Below are positions 8,876 through 17,965 of a stretch of 32,525 nucleotides of DNA, piece after piece. This stretch comes from Candidatus Kuenenbacteria bacterium. Its GTDB lineage: Bacteria; Patescibacteriota; Patescibacteriia; UBA2196; GWA2-42-15. How positions within the stretch are numbered: the first letter of the stretch is position 1; every line of letters starts with the position of its first letter. Made by a program: the position numbers and the translations under genes. Below the pieces are notes generated by a model. It was given only the letters and a program-made list of their open reading frames with translations. It searched no databases and had not been told where the DNA came from. Location: positions 1-32,525 of the forward strand of contig JAAZMX010000007.1 of NCBI GenBank assembly GCA_012798565.1. Reading direction: 5' to 3'.

Positions 8876-9611
8876 TAAGATCAAAAAAAATCTGCAAGAA
8901 AAAGGCTGGAAAAAAACTCTTAAAATTGCCAGGGTAGTACTTGGCACAGTTTTGACGAGTGAAAAGAAAAAAATGCGTCAGCTGGAAAAATATATCAACC
9001 AACACAATCGGACTTACGAGAAAATAACTGGCTTGGCCACGAGCCTCAATAATGGCACGCACCCCAAGCATGAAATAGTAAATTATAGCCAGTTTTTTCT
9101 GGACAATATTGATGAGAACGACAAAATATTGGATGCGGGATCAGGGACAGGCTTGGTGGCTTATAAAATCGCGGAAAAAGCCAAATATGTGCTGGGAGTG
9201 GATTTTAACAAAAAAAGCATTGAAGAAGCTCAAAAAAAATATCAGCGCTCAAATCTGAAATTTATAGTGGCTGATCTCAACGAATACCGGCCGGAAGAAA
9301 AATTTGACAAGATAATTTTGTCAAACGTGCTGGAGCATATTTGTGATCGGAAAAGATTGCTTGAAGCTTTGAAAAATGTAGCACCAATAATATTACTGCG
9401 AGTACCACTAATCACGCGCGATTGGCTCGCGGCTTATAAAAAAGCCAAGGGCTTTGAATACAAGCTGGATCCGACTCATGAGCTTGAATATACCGAGGCG
9501 GAAATAAAAAAAGAAATTGAAGCAACTGGCTGGGTGATAAAAAGTTTTCAGGTGAACTGGGGTGAATGGTGGGGAATAATTAAAAGACAGTATGTTGATT
9601 CACAAGATTAA
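8859..9611 (+). CDS. Class I SAM-dependent methyltransferase
   Basis: DKILDAGSGTGLVAYKIAEKAKYVLGVDF (motif I) and IILSNVLEHICDRKRLLEAL. Confidence 0.88.
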   Translation: MKVLFNKIKKNLQEKGWKKTLKIARVVLGTVLTSEKKKMRQLEKYINQHNRTYEKITGLATSLNNGTHPKHEIVNYSQFFLDNIDENDKILDAGSGTGLVAYKIAEKAKYVLGVDFNKKSIEEAQKKYQRSNLKFIVADLNEYRPEEKFDKIILSNVLEHICDRKRLLEALKNVAPIILLRVPLITRDWLAAYKKAKGFEYKLDPTHELEYTEAEIKKEIEATGWVIKSFQVNWGEWWGIIKRQYVDSQD

Positions 9612-10665
9612 AAAAGGGTTGGCGTTAATGGGTAAATATTGCTTAAATTCTGTCCCAAACAAATGGGAATTGATTTATATTATCGAAAATGCCAATTGGT
9701 CGACTGACTGGGATGGCTGGCAAATAACACGAGAATTGAACAGGAAAAATTTGCTCAGGGCCAAGACAGACACAATGGCTTGCGGCTATAAAAATAAAAT
9801 TATACATCTGGGATCAATACCAGTGTCTTCAGAGATAAAAAATATAAACCGAGACAATAAAATCGTTCAGACTATTTTTCATATTGGAGATAAACACTGG
9901 CCGCAGATTAAACAGATTAAAAAAAATTTATCTAGGATCAGTTGGCTGCATACTTCCTGTTTGGATACGAAGAGTAAATTGATGTCAGCCGGGGTGCCGG
10001 AATCGAAAATAAAAGTGATTCCATTGGGTATTGATTTGGAGATATTTCAACCAGCTTCACATAACGCAAGGCAAATAATCAGAGAAAAATTAAATCTACC
10101 AAAAAATAAGATTATTATTGGCTCCTTTCAAAAAGATGGCAACGGCTGGGCCGAAGGACGAGAGCCAAAACTGATCAAGGGGCCGGATATTTTCTGCGAT
10201 GTGGTGATAGAGTTGTCAAAAAAATATCCAATCCATGTATTATTGACCGGGCCAGCCCGCGGTTATGTCAAAAAAAGATTGGCAATGGCTGGGGTGACAT
10301 TTGCCCATCAATATTTAAAAAATTATAATGACCTAGTCCCCTATTGGCAAGCTTTGGATTTATATTTAATAACTTCACGTGTCGAGGGAGGTCCCAAGGC
10401 GCTGCTAGAAGCTTGGGCAACCGGAGTACCAATAATTAGCACAAAAGTCGGCATGGTGCCAGATATTGCCGTGGATAATGAGACAGCGATCTTGGTCGAA
10501 GTGGGAGATATACAGGCATTGATAGCTGGGGCAGAAAAAATAATTACTAATCAAGAATTTGGCCAAAGATTGGCAGCCGCTGGCCTAGATGAGATAGAAA
10601 AATACAGCTGGATCAAAATAGCGGAGAGATACTATCAAGAGGTATATCAGCCATTAGACATTTAA
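9592..10665 (+). CDS. Glycosyltransferase, GT4-like
   Basis: KIKVIPLGIDLEIFQPA, YWQALDLYLITSRVEGGPKALLEAWATGVPIISTKVGMVPDIAVDNETAILV. Confidence 0.9.
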   Translation: MLIHKIKKGLALMGKYCLNSVPNKWELIYIIENANWSTDWDGWQITRELNRKNLLRAKTDTMACGYKNKIIHLGSIPVSSEIKNINRDNKIVQTIFHIGDKHWPQIKQIKKNLSRISWLHTSCLDTKSKLMSAGVPESKIKVIPLGIDLEIFQPASHNARQIIREKLNLPKNKIIIGSFQKDGNGWAEGREPKLIKGPDIFCDVVIELSKKYPIHVLLTGPARGYVKKRLAMAGVTFAHQYLKNYNDLVPYWQALDLYLITSRVEGGPKALLEAWATGVPIISTKVGMVPDIAVDNETAILVEVGDIQALIAGAEKIITNQEFGQRLAAAGLDEIEKYSWIKIAERYYQEVYQPLDI

Positions 10666-10680
10666 TATAAAATATAAAAT

Positions 10681-12498
10681 ATGATTTTAAGAACAATATT
10701 CAATCAAGAGCGAAGGAAATATTTCCAGAAAGCGTGGGCTTTTATTAAGAAATACAGACTATTTTGTTTGGTCATCCTCGTTCTAAGTGTTGCCACGTCT
10801 GTTTTTGATGGTTTTAGCATGGGGGCGATCGCACCTTTTTTCCAAAACCTACTCAATGGTGACGGGAAACAAAATTATATTTTACCTATTTTTAAAGATC
10901 TACAATTAAAATTGTTTGCTGAGCCACAGGCAACGGCAATTTTGAAAATTTTAGTTTTTGCCTTAGTGATGATTATTCTTAAGAACTTATTCAATTACCT
11001 ACGAACTATTTATATAGTCAAAGTCAGTAATCTGATAAAACGTGATTTACAAAGTGAGATGTTTAATGCCATAGCTGATACAAGTTATGATTTTTATGGT
11101 GGTATGAAATCTGGAGGCTTAATAGGTAGTATATCAGTTTACACCAATGGTATCGTAGGTTTTTACTTTGTTTTACTAGACTTACTAGTGAGAATTAGCA
11201 AATCCGGTGTTTATTTATTTATTTTGGTTTTAATCTCATGGAAGGCTACGATAATTTTTATTATATTAGAAATAGCGCTCTCCCCGGTGGTAAAAAAAAT
11301 TTTTGGAATTATAAAAAGCGTCAGCATGCAAACGACAGTAGCGGTAGCTGATTTACATGATCGCATGGTTGAAATATTTAATAATATCCGCTTGATAAAA
11401 ATATCCTCCGCGGAAAACTATGAGAAAGAAAGGTTTGATAAAATTACCACCGATTTGGCAAGGCTAGAATTTGATAATGCAAAATATGATAATTCAATAA
11501 CCCCAATAGCGGAGACCGTTCTCATGTTGGCGATTATCCTGTTTTTCATAGTGGGAATTGAATTTTTTAAAATTGATTTGATTGTTTTTCTGCCAGCGAT
11601 TGTCGCCTATCTATATGTATTTATGAAAATATTTGATGAGATAAATGCTATCTTGAGATCATTTTCTAAAATATTCCAATACATTGAACCCTATAAAGCT
11701 TACGAAAAAATGCTGGCAACGGCCAGGGAAGCAATATTGCCAAACGGTCAGAAACAGTTTCAAACGCTAAAAAAAGGAATTGAATTCAAAAATGTAAGTT
11801 ACGGATACTATAAAGGGCAAACCGTTGTTCAAGATATTAATCTTTTTATCCCAAAAGGAAAATTCATTGCGCTGGTCGGACCAAGTGGAGTAGGCAAAAC
11901 CACCTTGGCTAATCTAGTGGTTGGGCTCTTCTATCCTAAAGAAGGCCAGATATTAATAGATGACGTGGATATCCAGGAATTGGATATACACAGTTGGCGC
12001 AAAAAAATCGGTTATATTTCCCAGGATATTACTATTTTTAATAATTCTGTCGAATATAATATAGCCTACGGTGACCTGGCGGCACCAAAAGAAAAAATAA
12101 TTGAGGCGGCCAAAGCGGCTAATATTTATGACGATATTATGAACTTGCCGAAAAATTTACAAACGTTTTTGGGGGAAAAGGGAGCCAAGCTTTCAGGCGG
12201 ACAGCGACAAAGAATTGCGATTGCGAGAGCGATATTGCGTGATCCGGAAATACTAATTTTGGATGAAGCGACGAGTTCGTTAGATATCGAAACTGAACAA
12301 ATAATCCAAAAAGAGCTACTAGCTATTATGAAAAGTAGAACAGTGATCGCCATCGCCCACCGATTGCCAACCATAAAAATGGCTGATCAGATTGTTGTTT
12401 TAAACCATGGGAAAATAGTAGAAGTAGGTAATCATGCTGAGCTTCTAAAAACCGGCGAGTTTTATAAAAAATATTATGAACAGCAATTTGAAGATTAA
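10681..12498 (+). CDS. ABC transporter, fused permease-ATPase (MsbA/PglK-type lipid-linked glycan flippase candidate)
   Basis: N-terminal TM domain. Walker A GPSGVGKTTL, signature LSGGQRQRIAIARAIL, Walker B ILILDEATSSLD, H-loop IAIAHRL. Confidence 0.93.
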   Translation: MILRTIFNQERRKYFQKAWAFIKKYRLFCLVILVLSVATSVFDGFSMGAIAPFFQNLLNGDGKQNYILPIFKDLQLKLFAEPQATAILKILVFALVMIILKNLFNYLRTIYIVKVSNLIKRDLQSEMFNAIADTSYDFYGGMKSGGLIGSISVYTNGIVGFYFVLLDLLVRISKSGVYLFILVLISWKATIIFIILEIALSPVVKKIFGIIKSVSMQTTVAVADLHDRMVEIFNNIRLIKISSAENYEKERFDKITTDLARLEFDNAKYDNSITPIAETVLMLAIILFFIVGIEFFKIDLIVFLPAIVAYLYVFMKIFDEINAILRSFSKIFQYIEPYKAYEKMLATAREAILPNGQKQFQTLKKGIEFKNVSYGYYKGQTVVQDINLFIPKGKFIALVGPSGVGKTTLANLVVGLFYPKEGQILIDDVDIQELDIHSWRKKIGYISQDITIFNNSVEYNIAYGDLAAPKEKIIEAAKAANIYDDIMNLPKNLQTFLGEKGAKLSGGQRQRIAIARAILRDPEILILDEATSSLDIETEQIIQKELLAIMKSRTVIAIAHRLPTIKMADQIVVLNHGKIVEVGNHAELLKTGEFYKKYYEQQFED

Positions 12499-14137
12499 AA
12501 TACTATACGATTTCCAAGACGGACCTTGGGGTGGTGGTAACCAATTTTTCCAGGCACTTCGAAATGAATTTCGGAAACTCGGCATTTATGAAGAAGAACT
12601 AGCTAAGGCTAATTGTATCTTATTTTACAGCTATCAAAAATTAGAAGAGGTAATAGCATTAAAAAAGAAATATCCGGAAAAATTTTTTATTCATCGATTG
12701 GGCGAGGTATTCTATTATCACCGTCAAGGGGGTTGGAAAATAATAGACAGAGCGACGGTCATTGCGGCCAATAATTTAGCTGATGGGGTTGTTTTTAATA
12801 GTAAATGGTTGCATCAAGAATTGGCATATCTAGGATTTAGAAATAAAAATTATGCTATTATTGGCAATTGTTTGGACGAGACTTTTTTTAATAATGACCG
12901 GAAAAAACCACCCCAAGGGGAAAAAATAAAACTCATCGCCAGTAGCTGGTCAGATAATCCAAATAAAGGTTACACTTATTACCAATATCTCGATCAACAA
13001 CTGGATTGGTCTAAATATGAAATGACCTTTGTGGGCAATTCACCAATAATTTTTCGAAATATAAAAATGTTGCCACCGCTTCCAAGCGTATTATTGGCTA
13101 AAGAACTTAAAAAGCATGATATCTATATAACGGCTACTAAAAATGATGCTTGTTCTAACGCCATTCTGGAAGCCTTGGCTTGCGGTTTGCCGGTCGTCGC
13201 CTTAGATAGTGGGGGCAACAGAGAAGTAATACGAAATGCCGGTGAGCTATTCACAGACAATCAAAATATGATAAGAACCATTGAGGCGGTGGTAAAAAAT
13301 TACCAGTCATATGTTAATAAAATTGAGTTTAAAGGGGCTGGGGAAATAGCCAGTGAATATATTGAACAAATCGAACAATGGCTAAAAAATAAACCATATC
13401 GATTCAAAGCTATCTCGGCTCATAAAATTCAGATATACATATTCTTTTTCCGCCAAAGACAAAGATATAATCAGGTGATTAAAAAAATCACCCAAATTAA
13501 AAAAAATAGTTATCGGTACTATAAAGCCAGCTGGCATCGAAATATCTTAGAGTGGCTACTCCACGCCAACATTAATTTACTTAAGGGTAAGGTTCTAGAT
13601 ATCGGCTCAAAAAACAGACGCTATGACAAAATGATGAAAGGGGCAGAGGTAACGGCGGTGGACATAGAGGAAAACAAGGAGTTAAACGTTTTATACGGTG
13701 ACATCGAGGTTGGCCTTGATTACTCAGATGACTATTTTGATGCCATACTATGTCTTGAGGTGATGGAATATCTCCAAGGTTTTGACAAAGCAAGCAAAGA
13801 AATATATCGTTTACTCAAACCAGGTGGGGCAGCGATTATCAGTATCCCTTTCTTACAAAACGACCATGATGATAATTTTCGGCCGACTAAAAAATTTGCA
13901 GAAAAAATTTTTCAAGAAGCAACATTTACTCAGATAGCTATACGGACATTTGGTAATGGTTATACAGTGATATGGGATATAGTCAAAAGAAAATGGATGT
14001 GCAATAAATCAGAGCCAGCTCGCAAATTGATTTATTATTTTTTGCTTTGGCCCTGGTTAATAATCTTAAAAATATTTCGAATAGATAAAATCCAAGATCA
14101 ATATTACAGTGGGTTATTCATAATTTTAAAAAAATGA
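12476..14137 (+). CDS. Two-domain protein: N-terminal GT4-like glycosyltransferase, C-terminal SAM methyltransferase
   Basis: GT part: VVFNSKWLHQEL, KHDIYITATKNDACSNAILEALACGLPVVALDSGGNREVI. MT part: GKVLDIGSKNRRYDKMMKGAEVTAVDIE, FDAILCLEVMEYLQGFDKASKEIYRLLKPGGAAIISIPF. Confidence 0.87.
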   Translation: MNSNLKIKILYDFQDGPWGGGNQFFQALRNEFRKLGIYEEELAKANCILFYSYQKLEEVIALKKKYPEKFFIHRLGEVFYYHRQGGWKIIDRATVIAANNLADGVVFNSKWLHQELAYLGFRNKNYAIIGNCLDETFFNNDRKKPPQGEKIKLIASSWSDNPNKGYTYYQYLDQQLDWSKYEMTFVGNSPIIFRNIKMLPPLPSVLLAKELKKHDIYITATKNDACSNAILEALACGLPVVALDSGGNREVIRNAGELFTDNQNMIRTIEAVVKNYQSYVNKIEFKGAGEIASEYIEQIEQWLKNKPYRFKAISAHKIQIYIFFFRQRQRYNQVIKKITQIKKNSYRYYKASWHRNILEWLLHANINLLKGKVLDIGSKNRRYDKMMKGAEVTAVDIEENKELNVLYGDIEVGLDYSDDYFDAILCLEVMEYLQGFDKASKEIYRLLKPGGAAIISIPFLQNDHDDNFRPTKKFAEKIFQEATFTQIAIRTFGNGYTVIWDIVKRKWMCNKSEPARKLIYYFLLWPWLIILKIFRIDKIQDQYYSGLFIILKK

Positions 14138-14889
14138 AACAATGGCGCATTGATGACATCGGGGCATCAACAAAATATTATAATCAATGGGGCAGACAAA
14201 AATTCTCCTGGCGAGGAATCACTTATTTTTATTTTCCATGGGCTAACTATGGTTTTTTAAAAAGAGTCTGGCCATTCAGGGGCTGGGCCAAGTATGAAGA
14301 GCTAACGGCTGAAGAGTGGCAAAAATATTTAGAAATATTTTATAATAACCAAATAAAACCGATTGTGGCAGTGACAGCTACATGGGTGGATGAAAAATCA
14401 AATTTAATACCTTTCCCAGAAAAATTTCCGGCAGAGGCGGCGACCCTCAAGCAAGCGGCCGATGAGGGGAGAATAACCGTTGCCAACCATGGTCTGACAC
14501 ATTGTCTTGTCGGACGACATCTCCCCCACTTCCGATATTCAAATCGAAAAGCACACCGCGAATTCTGGCCTGACTTGCCAAGTGAATTGCACAGAGAACA
14601 TATTCTAGAATCTCAAAAAATATTGGAAGATTATTTTGCAAGAAAAATAGAAATCTTTGTGCCTTCGGGCAACGTCTGGAGTATAAAAACTTACGAGGCG
14701 CTGAAAGAAACAAATATTAAAAAAGTGATTGCCGCCCGTTATATGCTAGAAACAAACAAGGCAATGGAAGGGATAGAATTTATCCAAGATGATAATTTTG
14801 TGCGTTTGCACGACCGTGATCTCAAATTGCATAATATTAAATGGCTAACTAAAAAGATTAGTTTATATGAAAAAAATAATAAAAGATAG
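14134..14889 (+). CDS. Polysaccharide deacetylase-like (NodB homology, divergent)
   Basis: RIDD near N-terminus (metal Asp pair), NHGLTH (HxxxH-type metal motif), FVPSGNVWS region. Confidence 0.72.
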   Translation: MKQWRIDDIGASTKYYNQWGRQKFSWRGITYFYFPWANYGFLKRVWPFRGWAKYEELTAEEWQKYLEIFYNNQIKPIVAVTATWVDEKSNLIPFPEKFPAEAATLKQAADEGRITVANHGLTHCLVGRHLPHFRYSNRKAHREFWPDLPSELHREHILESQKILEDYFARKIEIFVPSGNVWSIKTYEALKETNIKKVIAARYMLETNKAMEGIEFIQDDNFVRLHDRDLKLHNIKWLTKKISLYEKNNKR

Positions 14890-16183
14890 TATCAAAAAAA
14901 TACTAGGCTGGAGAATAATAAATCTTCTGGCAACCTTGGTATTGCCCGAACAAAAGAAAAGACTCAATAAAATAATGGCGCTAGAGGAAGCTCGGAGAGA
15001 TACAATTAAGCCGAATAGCCGCCCATCAAAAATAACTATAAGTTTAAGTAATTGCTGTAATTTATTGTGCCCGATCTGTTCAATTCACAATCTGCGAAGT
15101 AACGGCATAAGGCGAGCCGTAAATAATATCTCTATAGAAAATATAAAAGTAATGGACGAAATATTTGATAAAGCCAAGAGCGCTAATTTCATGGGTCATA
15201 TAGGTGAATCTATCCTAAATCCTGATTTCATAGAAATTATTAACTATATCAAGCTAAAATATAAATTAGAACTATCAATTTCCACTAATGGCATGGGGTT
15301 AAATGAAAAAATTCAAGATACCATGTTAAAAATCGGATTTGACTCAATAGCTTTTTCGATCCATGCATCCACTCCGGAAACTTACGGTATTTTGCAAGCT
15401 GGGAATTTTGAAATGGTAATCGGTAATTTGACCTCATTGGCTGAAAAGAAAATAAAAGGGAACTACAAAAAGCCCAAAATTAGTATTGTTTACGCACTTA
15501 ACAAGGTCAATGTCGATGAAGCATATAAAATGATTGATCTGGCAAAAAAATTGAGAGTAAACGCATTAAATTTCTGCCGTTACTTGGATTATAACCACAA
15601 GATAAGCAAGGTTATCTTCGATGATATAGAAGAAGCTAATAATAAGATAGACTCATTATATGAATATGCTAGGGAACATGATTCGCTAGAGGCGTTGCCA
15701 AAAGAGCGTCCTTATCTCAAAATAATAGAGGAAAAGTCAAATCGGGAACTTTGTAACTATAATGAAGAAATAAAGTGTACCTTGCCTTGGACGGGCTTAC
15801 AGATGAGGGCAAGTTATTCCCATGATGATTCATACTATCTGGGTTGTTGTAATGTTTTCAATTCTTTTTTATTCAATTATAAAAAGCATATAGATAAATA
15901 TGGGCGAGTCGATTTTGAAAAAATATGGCATCATCCTGTTCTGCAATACTTACGCCAGACAGTAAACGCTGACGGGGGGAGAAGAAATCCTCTGTGCGCT
16001 TATTGCAAGAGTAGCCAACGAGCGCACCTAAAGGCGACAAATAATAAAGAAAATTACCGCATCAAGTTGGAGATGATAGATAAATTTTTTCAAGAATTCT
16101 CCAAGCAATACCAAGAAGTAGAACCAGTTGATGGTTTGGAAATTTTATATACAGAAGATGAGGAGTTACACGCTATGTCTTGA
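14867..16183 (+). CDS. Radical SAM protein with SPASM-like C-terminal cysteines
   Basis: CNLLCPIC (CxxxCxxC cluster motif), MGHIGESILNPDF, ISTNGMGL, C-terminal Cys-rich CTLPW...YLGCCNVF...NPLCAYCKSSQ. Confidence 0.88.
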   Translation: MKKIIKDSIKKILGWRIINLLATLVLPEQKKRLNKIMALEEARRDTIKPNSRPSKITISLSNCCNLLCPICSIHNLRSNGIRRAVNNISIENIKVMDEIFDKAKSANFMGHIGESILNPDFIEIINYIKLKYKLELSISTNGMGLNEKIQDTMLKIGFDSIAFSIHASTPETYGILQAGNFEMVIGNLTSLAEKKIKGNYKKPKISIVYALNKVNVDEAYKMIDLAKKLRVNALNFCRYLDYNHKISKVIFDDIEEANNKIDSLYEYAREHDSLEALPKERPYLKIIEEKSNRELCNYNEEIKCTLPWTGLQMRASYSHDDSYYLGCCNVFNSFLFNYKKHIDKYGRVDFEKIWHHPVLQYLRQTVNADGGRRNPLCAYCKSSQRAHLKATNNKENYRIKLEMIDKFFQEFSKQYQEVEPVDGLEILYTEDEELHAMS

Positions 16184-16202
16184 GCAAATTTAATCTATCA
16201 TT

Positions 16203-17012
16203 ATGGATTTAATAACAATTTTGATCGTCAATTACAATACAACTGATTTCATTCAAAACACTCTGGAATTATTACCAAAAATTACTAAGAATAATTATCG
16301 AGTACATATACTAGATAATGGTTCTAGAGTTGACGATTTTGACAAGTTGGCGGCTATCTCCCGTGAACACCCAGAGGTAATCTTGGAGCGAAATGAGACT
16401 AGCTTACGAGGTAGTCTGGCCCATGGCACGGCGATGAATTATCTGGCTGCCGAAGTGAAAACTCCGTATTTTTGTATTTTGGATTCCGACGCACTTTGGC
16501 TCAAAAAAAACTGGGACGAGATACTGATAAATCAATTAAATAATAAAATAAAGATAGTTGGCACTCAAGCTGACGGCCTTTTAAAACCAAAGGATTTTCC
16601 TGCGGTTTATGCCGCTATTTTGGAAACAAAAGCGTTTAAAGAATTAAATATAGACTTTCGACCCAAAGATATCAGCGAAAGTCAAGATACTGGCTTTGAG
16701 ATGCGGGGGAAATATTTAGCGGCTGGATATAATGGTCAAGTATGGCCGGGGAGAAATACTAGGATATATAAAAATGGCCCCTTTGCTAAGCTGACCGGTG
16801 TGGTAGAATATTATCTTGATAATGACGCGGAGATACTAGCTGTGCATTTTGGCCGGGGTAGCAATTTAGGCACTCAAAAATACAAAAAGGGGTGGAGGCG
16901 TTGGTTTTATAAAATACCTCGAATCGGCCGACATTTCTTGCGTCGGAGAGGCGAGAAAGAAACAGCAGAGTGGCGGCATATCTGTCAGGAGATAGTGGCC
17001 AAGCAAATTTAG
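16203..17012 (+). CDS. Glycosyltransferase family 2-like
   Basis: ITILIVNYNTTDFIQNTLELL, HILDNGS, PYFCILDSDALW. Confidence 0.85.
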   Translation: MDLITILIVNYNTTDFIQNTLELLPKITKNNYRVHILDNGSRVDDFDKLAAISREHPEVILERNETSLRGSLAHGTAMNYLAAEVKTPYFCILDSDALWLKKNWDEILINQLNNKIKIVGTQADGLLKPKDFPAVYAAILETKAFKELNIDFRPKDISESQDTGFEMRGKYLAAGYNGQVWPGRNTRIYKNGPFAKLTGVVEYYLDNDAEILAVHFGRGSNLGTQKYKKGWRRWFYKIPRIGRHFLRRRGEKETAEWRHICQEIVAKQI

Positions 17013-17016
17013 TAAT

Positions 17017-17964
17017 ATGAAAATATCAGTATTAATGTCCGCTTTTAACGCGGAAAAATACATCAGCCAAGCAATCGAGAGTATTTTAAAACAAACTTGC
17101 GATGATTTTGAATTTATTATCCTCAACGATGGATCGACTGATAAAACAAGGGAGATAATTCAAAACTACACCAAACAAGACAAACGGATCAGACTGATTA
17201 ATAATAACAAAAATTTCGGTCTCACAAGGTCGCTCAATATCGGCCTTGAGGAAGCTCGCGGCAAGTATATAGCGCGCATAGACGCTGATGATCTGTCTGA
17301 GCCGGAGAGATTGCAAAAACAATATGAGTTTATGGAGGCCAACCCGGAATACGCTTTGGCTGGTAGCTGGGTAAAAATCATTGATTCGGAAGGACGAGAA
17401 ATGACAGTAAGGAAGCTACCGACAGATATTAAACTAATTAAATTTAATTTTATTTTTGGCAAGCCGTGCCTCTGGCATAGCTCCATATTTTTCCGTAAAG
17501 AAGAGATGGACAAGGTCGGTAATTATGATGAGGAATATAAATATTCACAGGATTTAAATTTGTATGTGCGCTTGCTCAAAACAAAAAAAATAACCAATGT
17601 GCCAGAGTTTTTGATCCAACACCGCTTGCATAGTAATTCTATTGGTAAAAACAATAGCGAGGCACAGCACTCTTTTTATCTCAAAGCCATCCATGAATTG
17701 ATTAATAATTATTACCACATAAGCCGCGAGGAGTTGGAATTGCGCGACAGGGCCAGAAATCAAAAAATCAATAAACTCAAAGATCTAAAAATAGCCCTCA
17801 AAATTGATAAAAAAATATATATAAATTTTTTAGTAAAAGAAAAGCTGGATGAAGAGCAGGTCCGTGAGGCCGAAAAAACTTATAACAGAAAAAAAATTTT
17901 TATAATAAAAGGTTATTTTAAAAATAAATTACCTAAATTATATCAGTGGCTGAAGAACAAATAA
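17017..17964 (+). CDS. Glycosyltransferase family 2
   Basis: ISVLMSAFNAEKYISQAIESILKQTCDDFEFIILNDGSTDKT, GKYIARIDADDLSEPERLQKQYEFM. Confidence 0.95.
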   Translation: MKISVLMSAFNAEKYISQAIESILKQTCDDFEFIILNDGSTDKTREIIQNYTKQDKRIRLINNNKNFGLTRSLNIGLEEARGKYIARIDADDLSEPERLQKQYEFMEANPEYALAGSWVKIIDSEGREMTVRKLPTDIKLIKFNFIFGKPCLWHSSIFFRKEEMDKVGNYDEEYKYSQDLNLYVRLLKTKKITNVPEFLIQHRLHSNSIGKNNSEAQHSFYLKAIHELINNYYHISREELELRDRARNQKINKLKDLKIALKIDKKIYINFLVKEKLDEEQVREAEKTYNRKKIFIIKGYFKNKLPKLYQWLKNK

Positions 17965-17965
17965 T

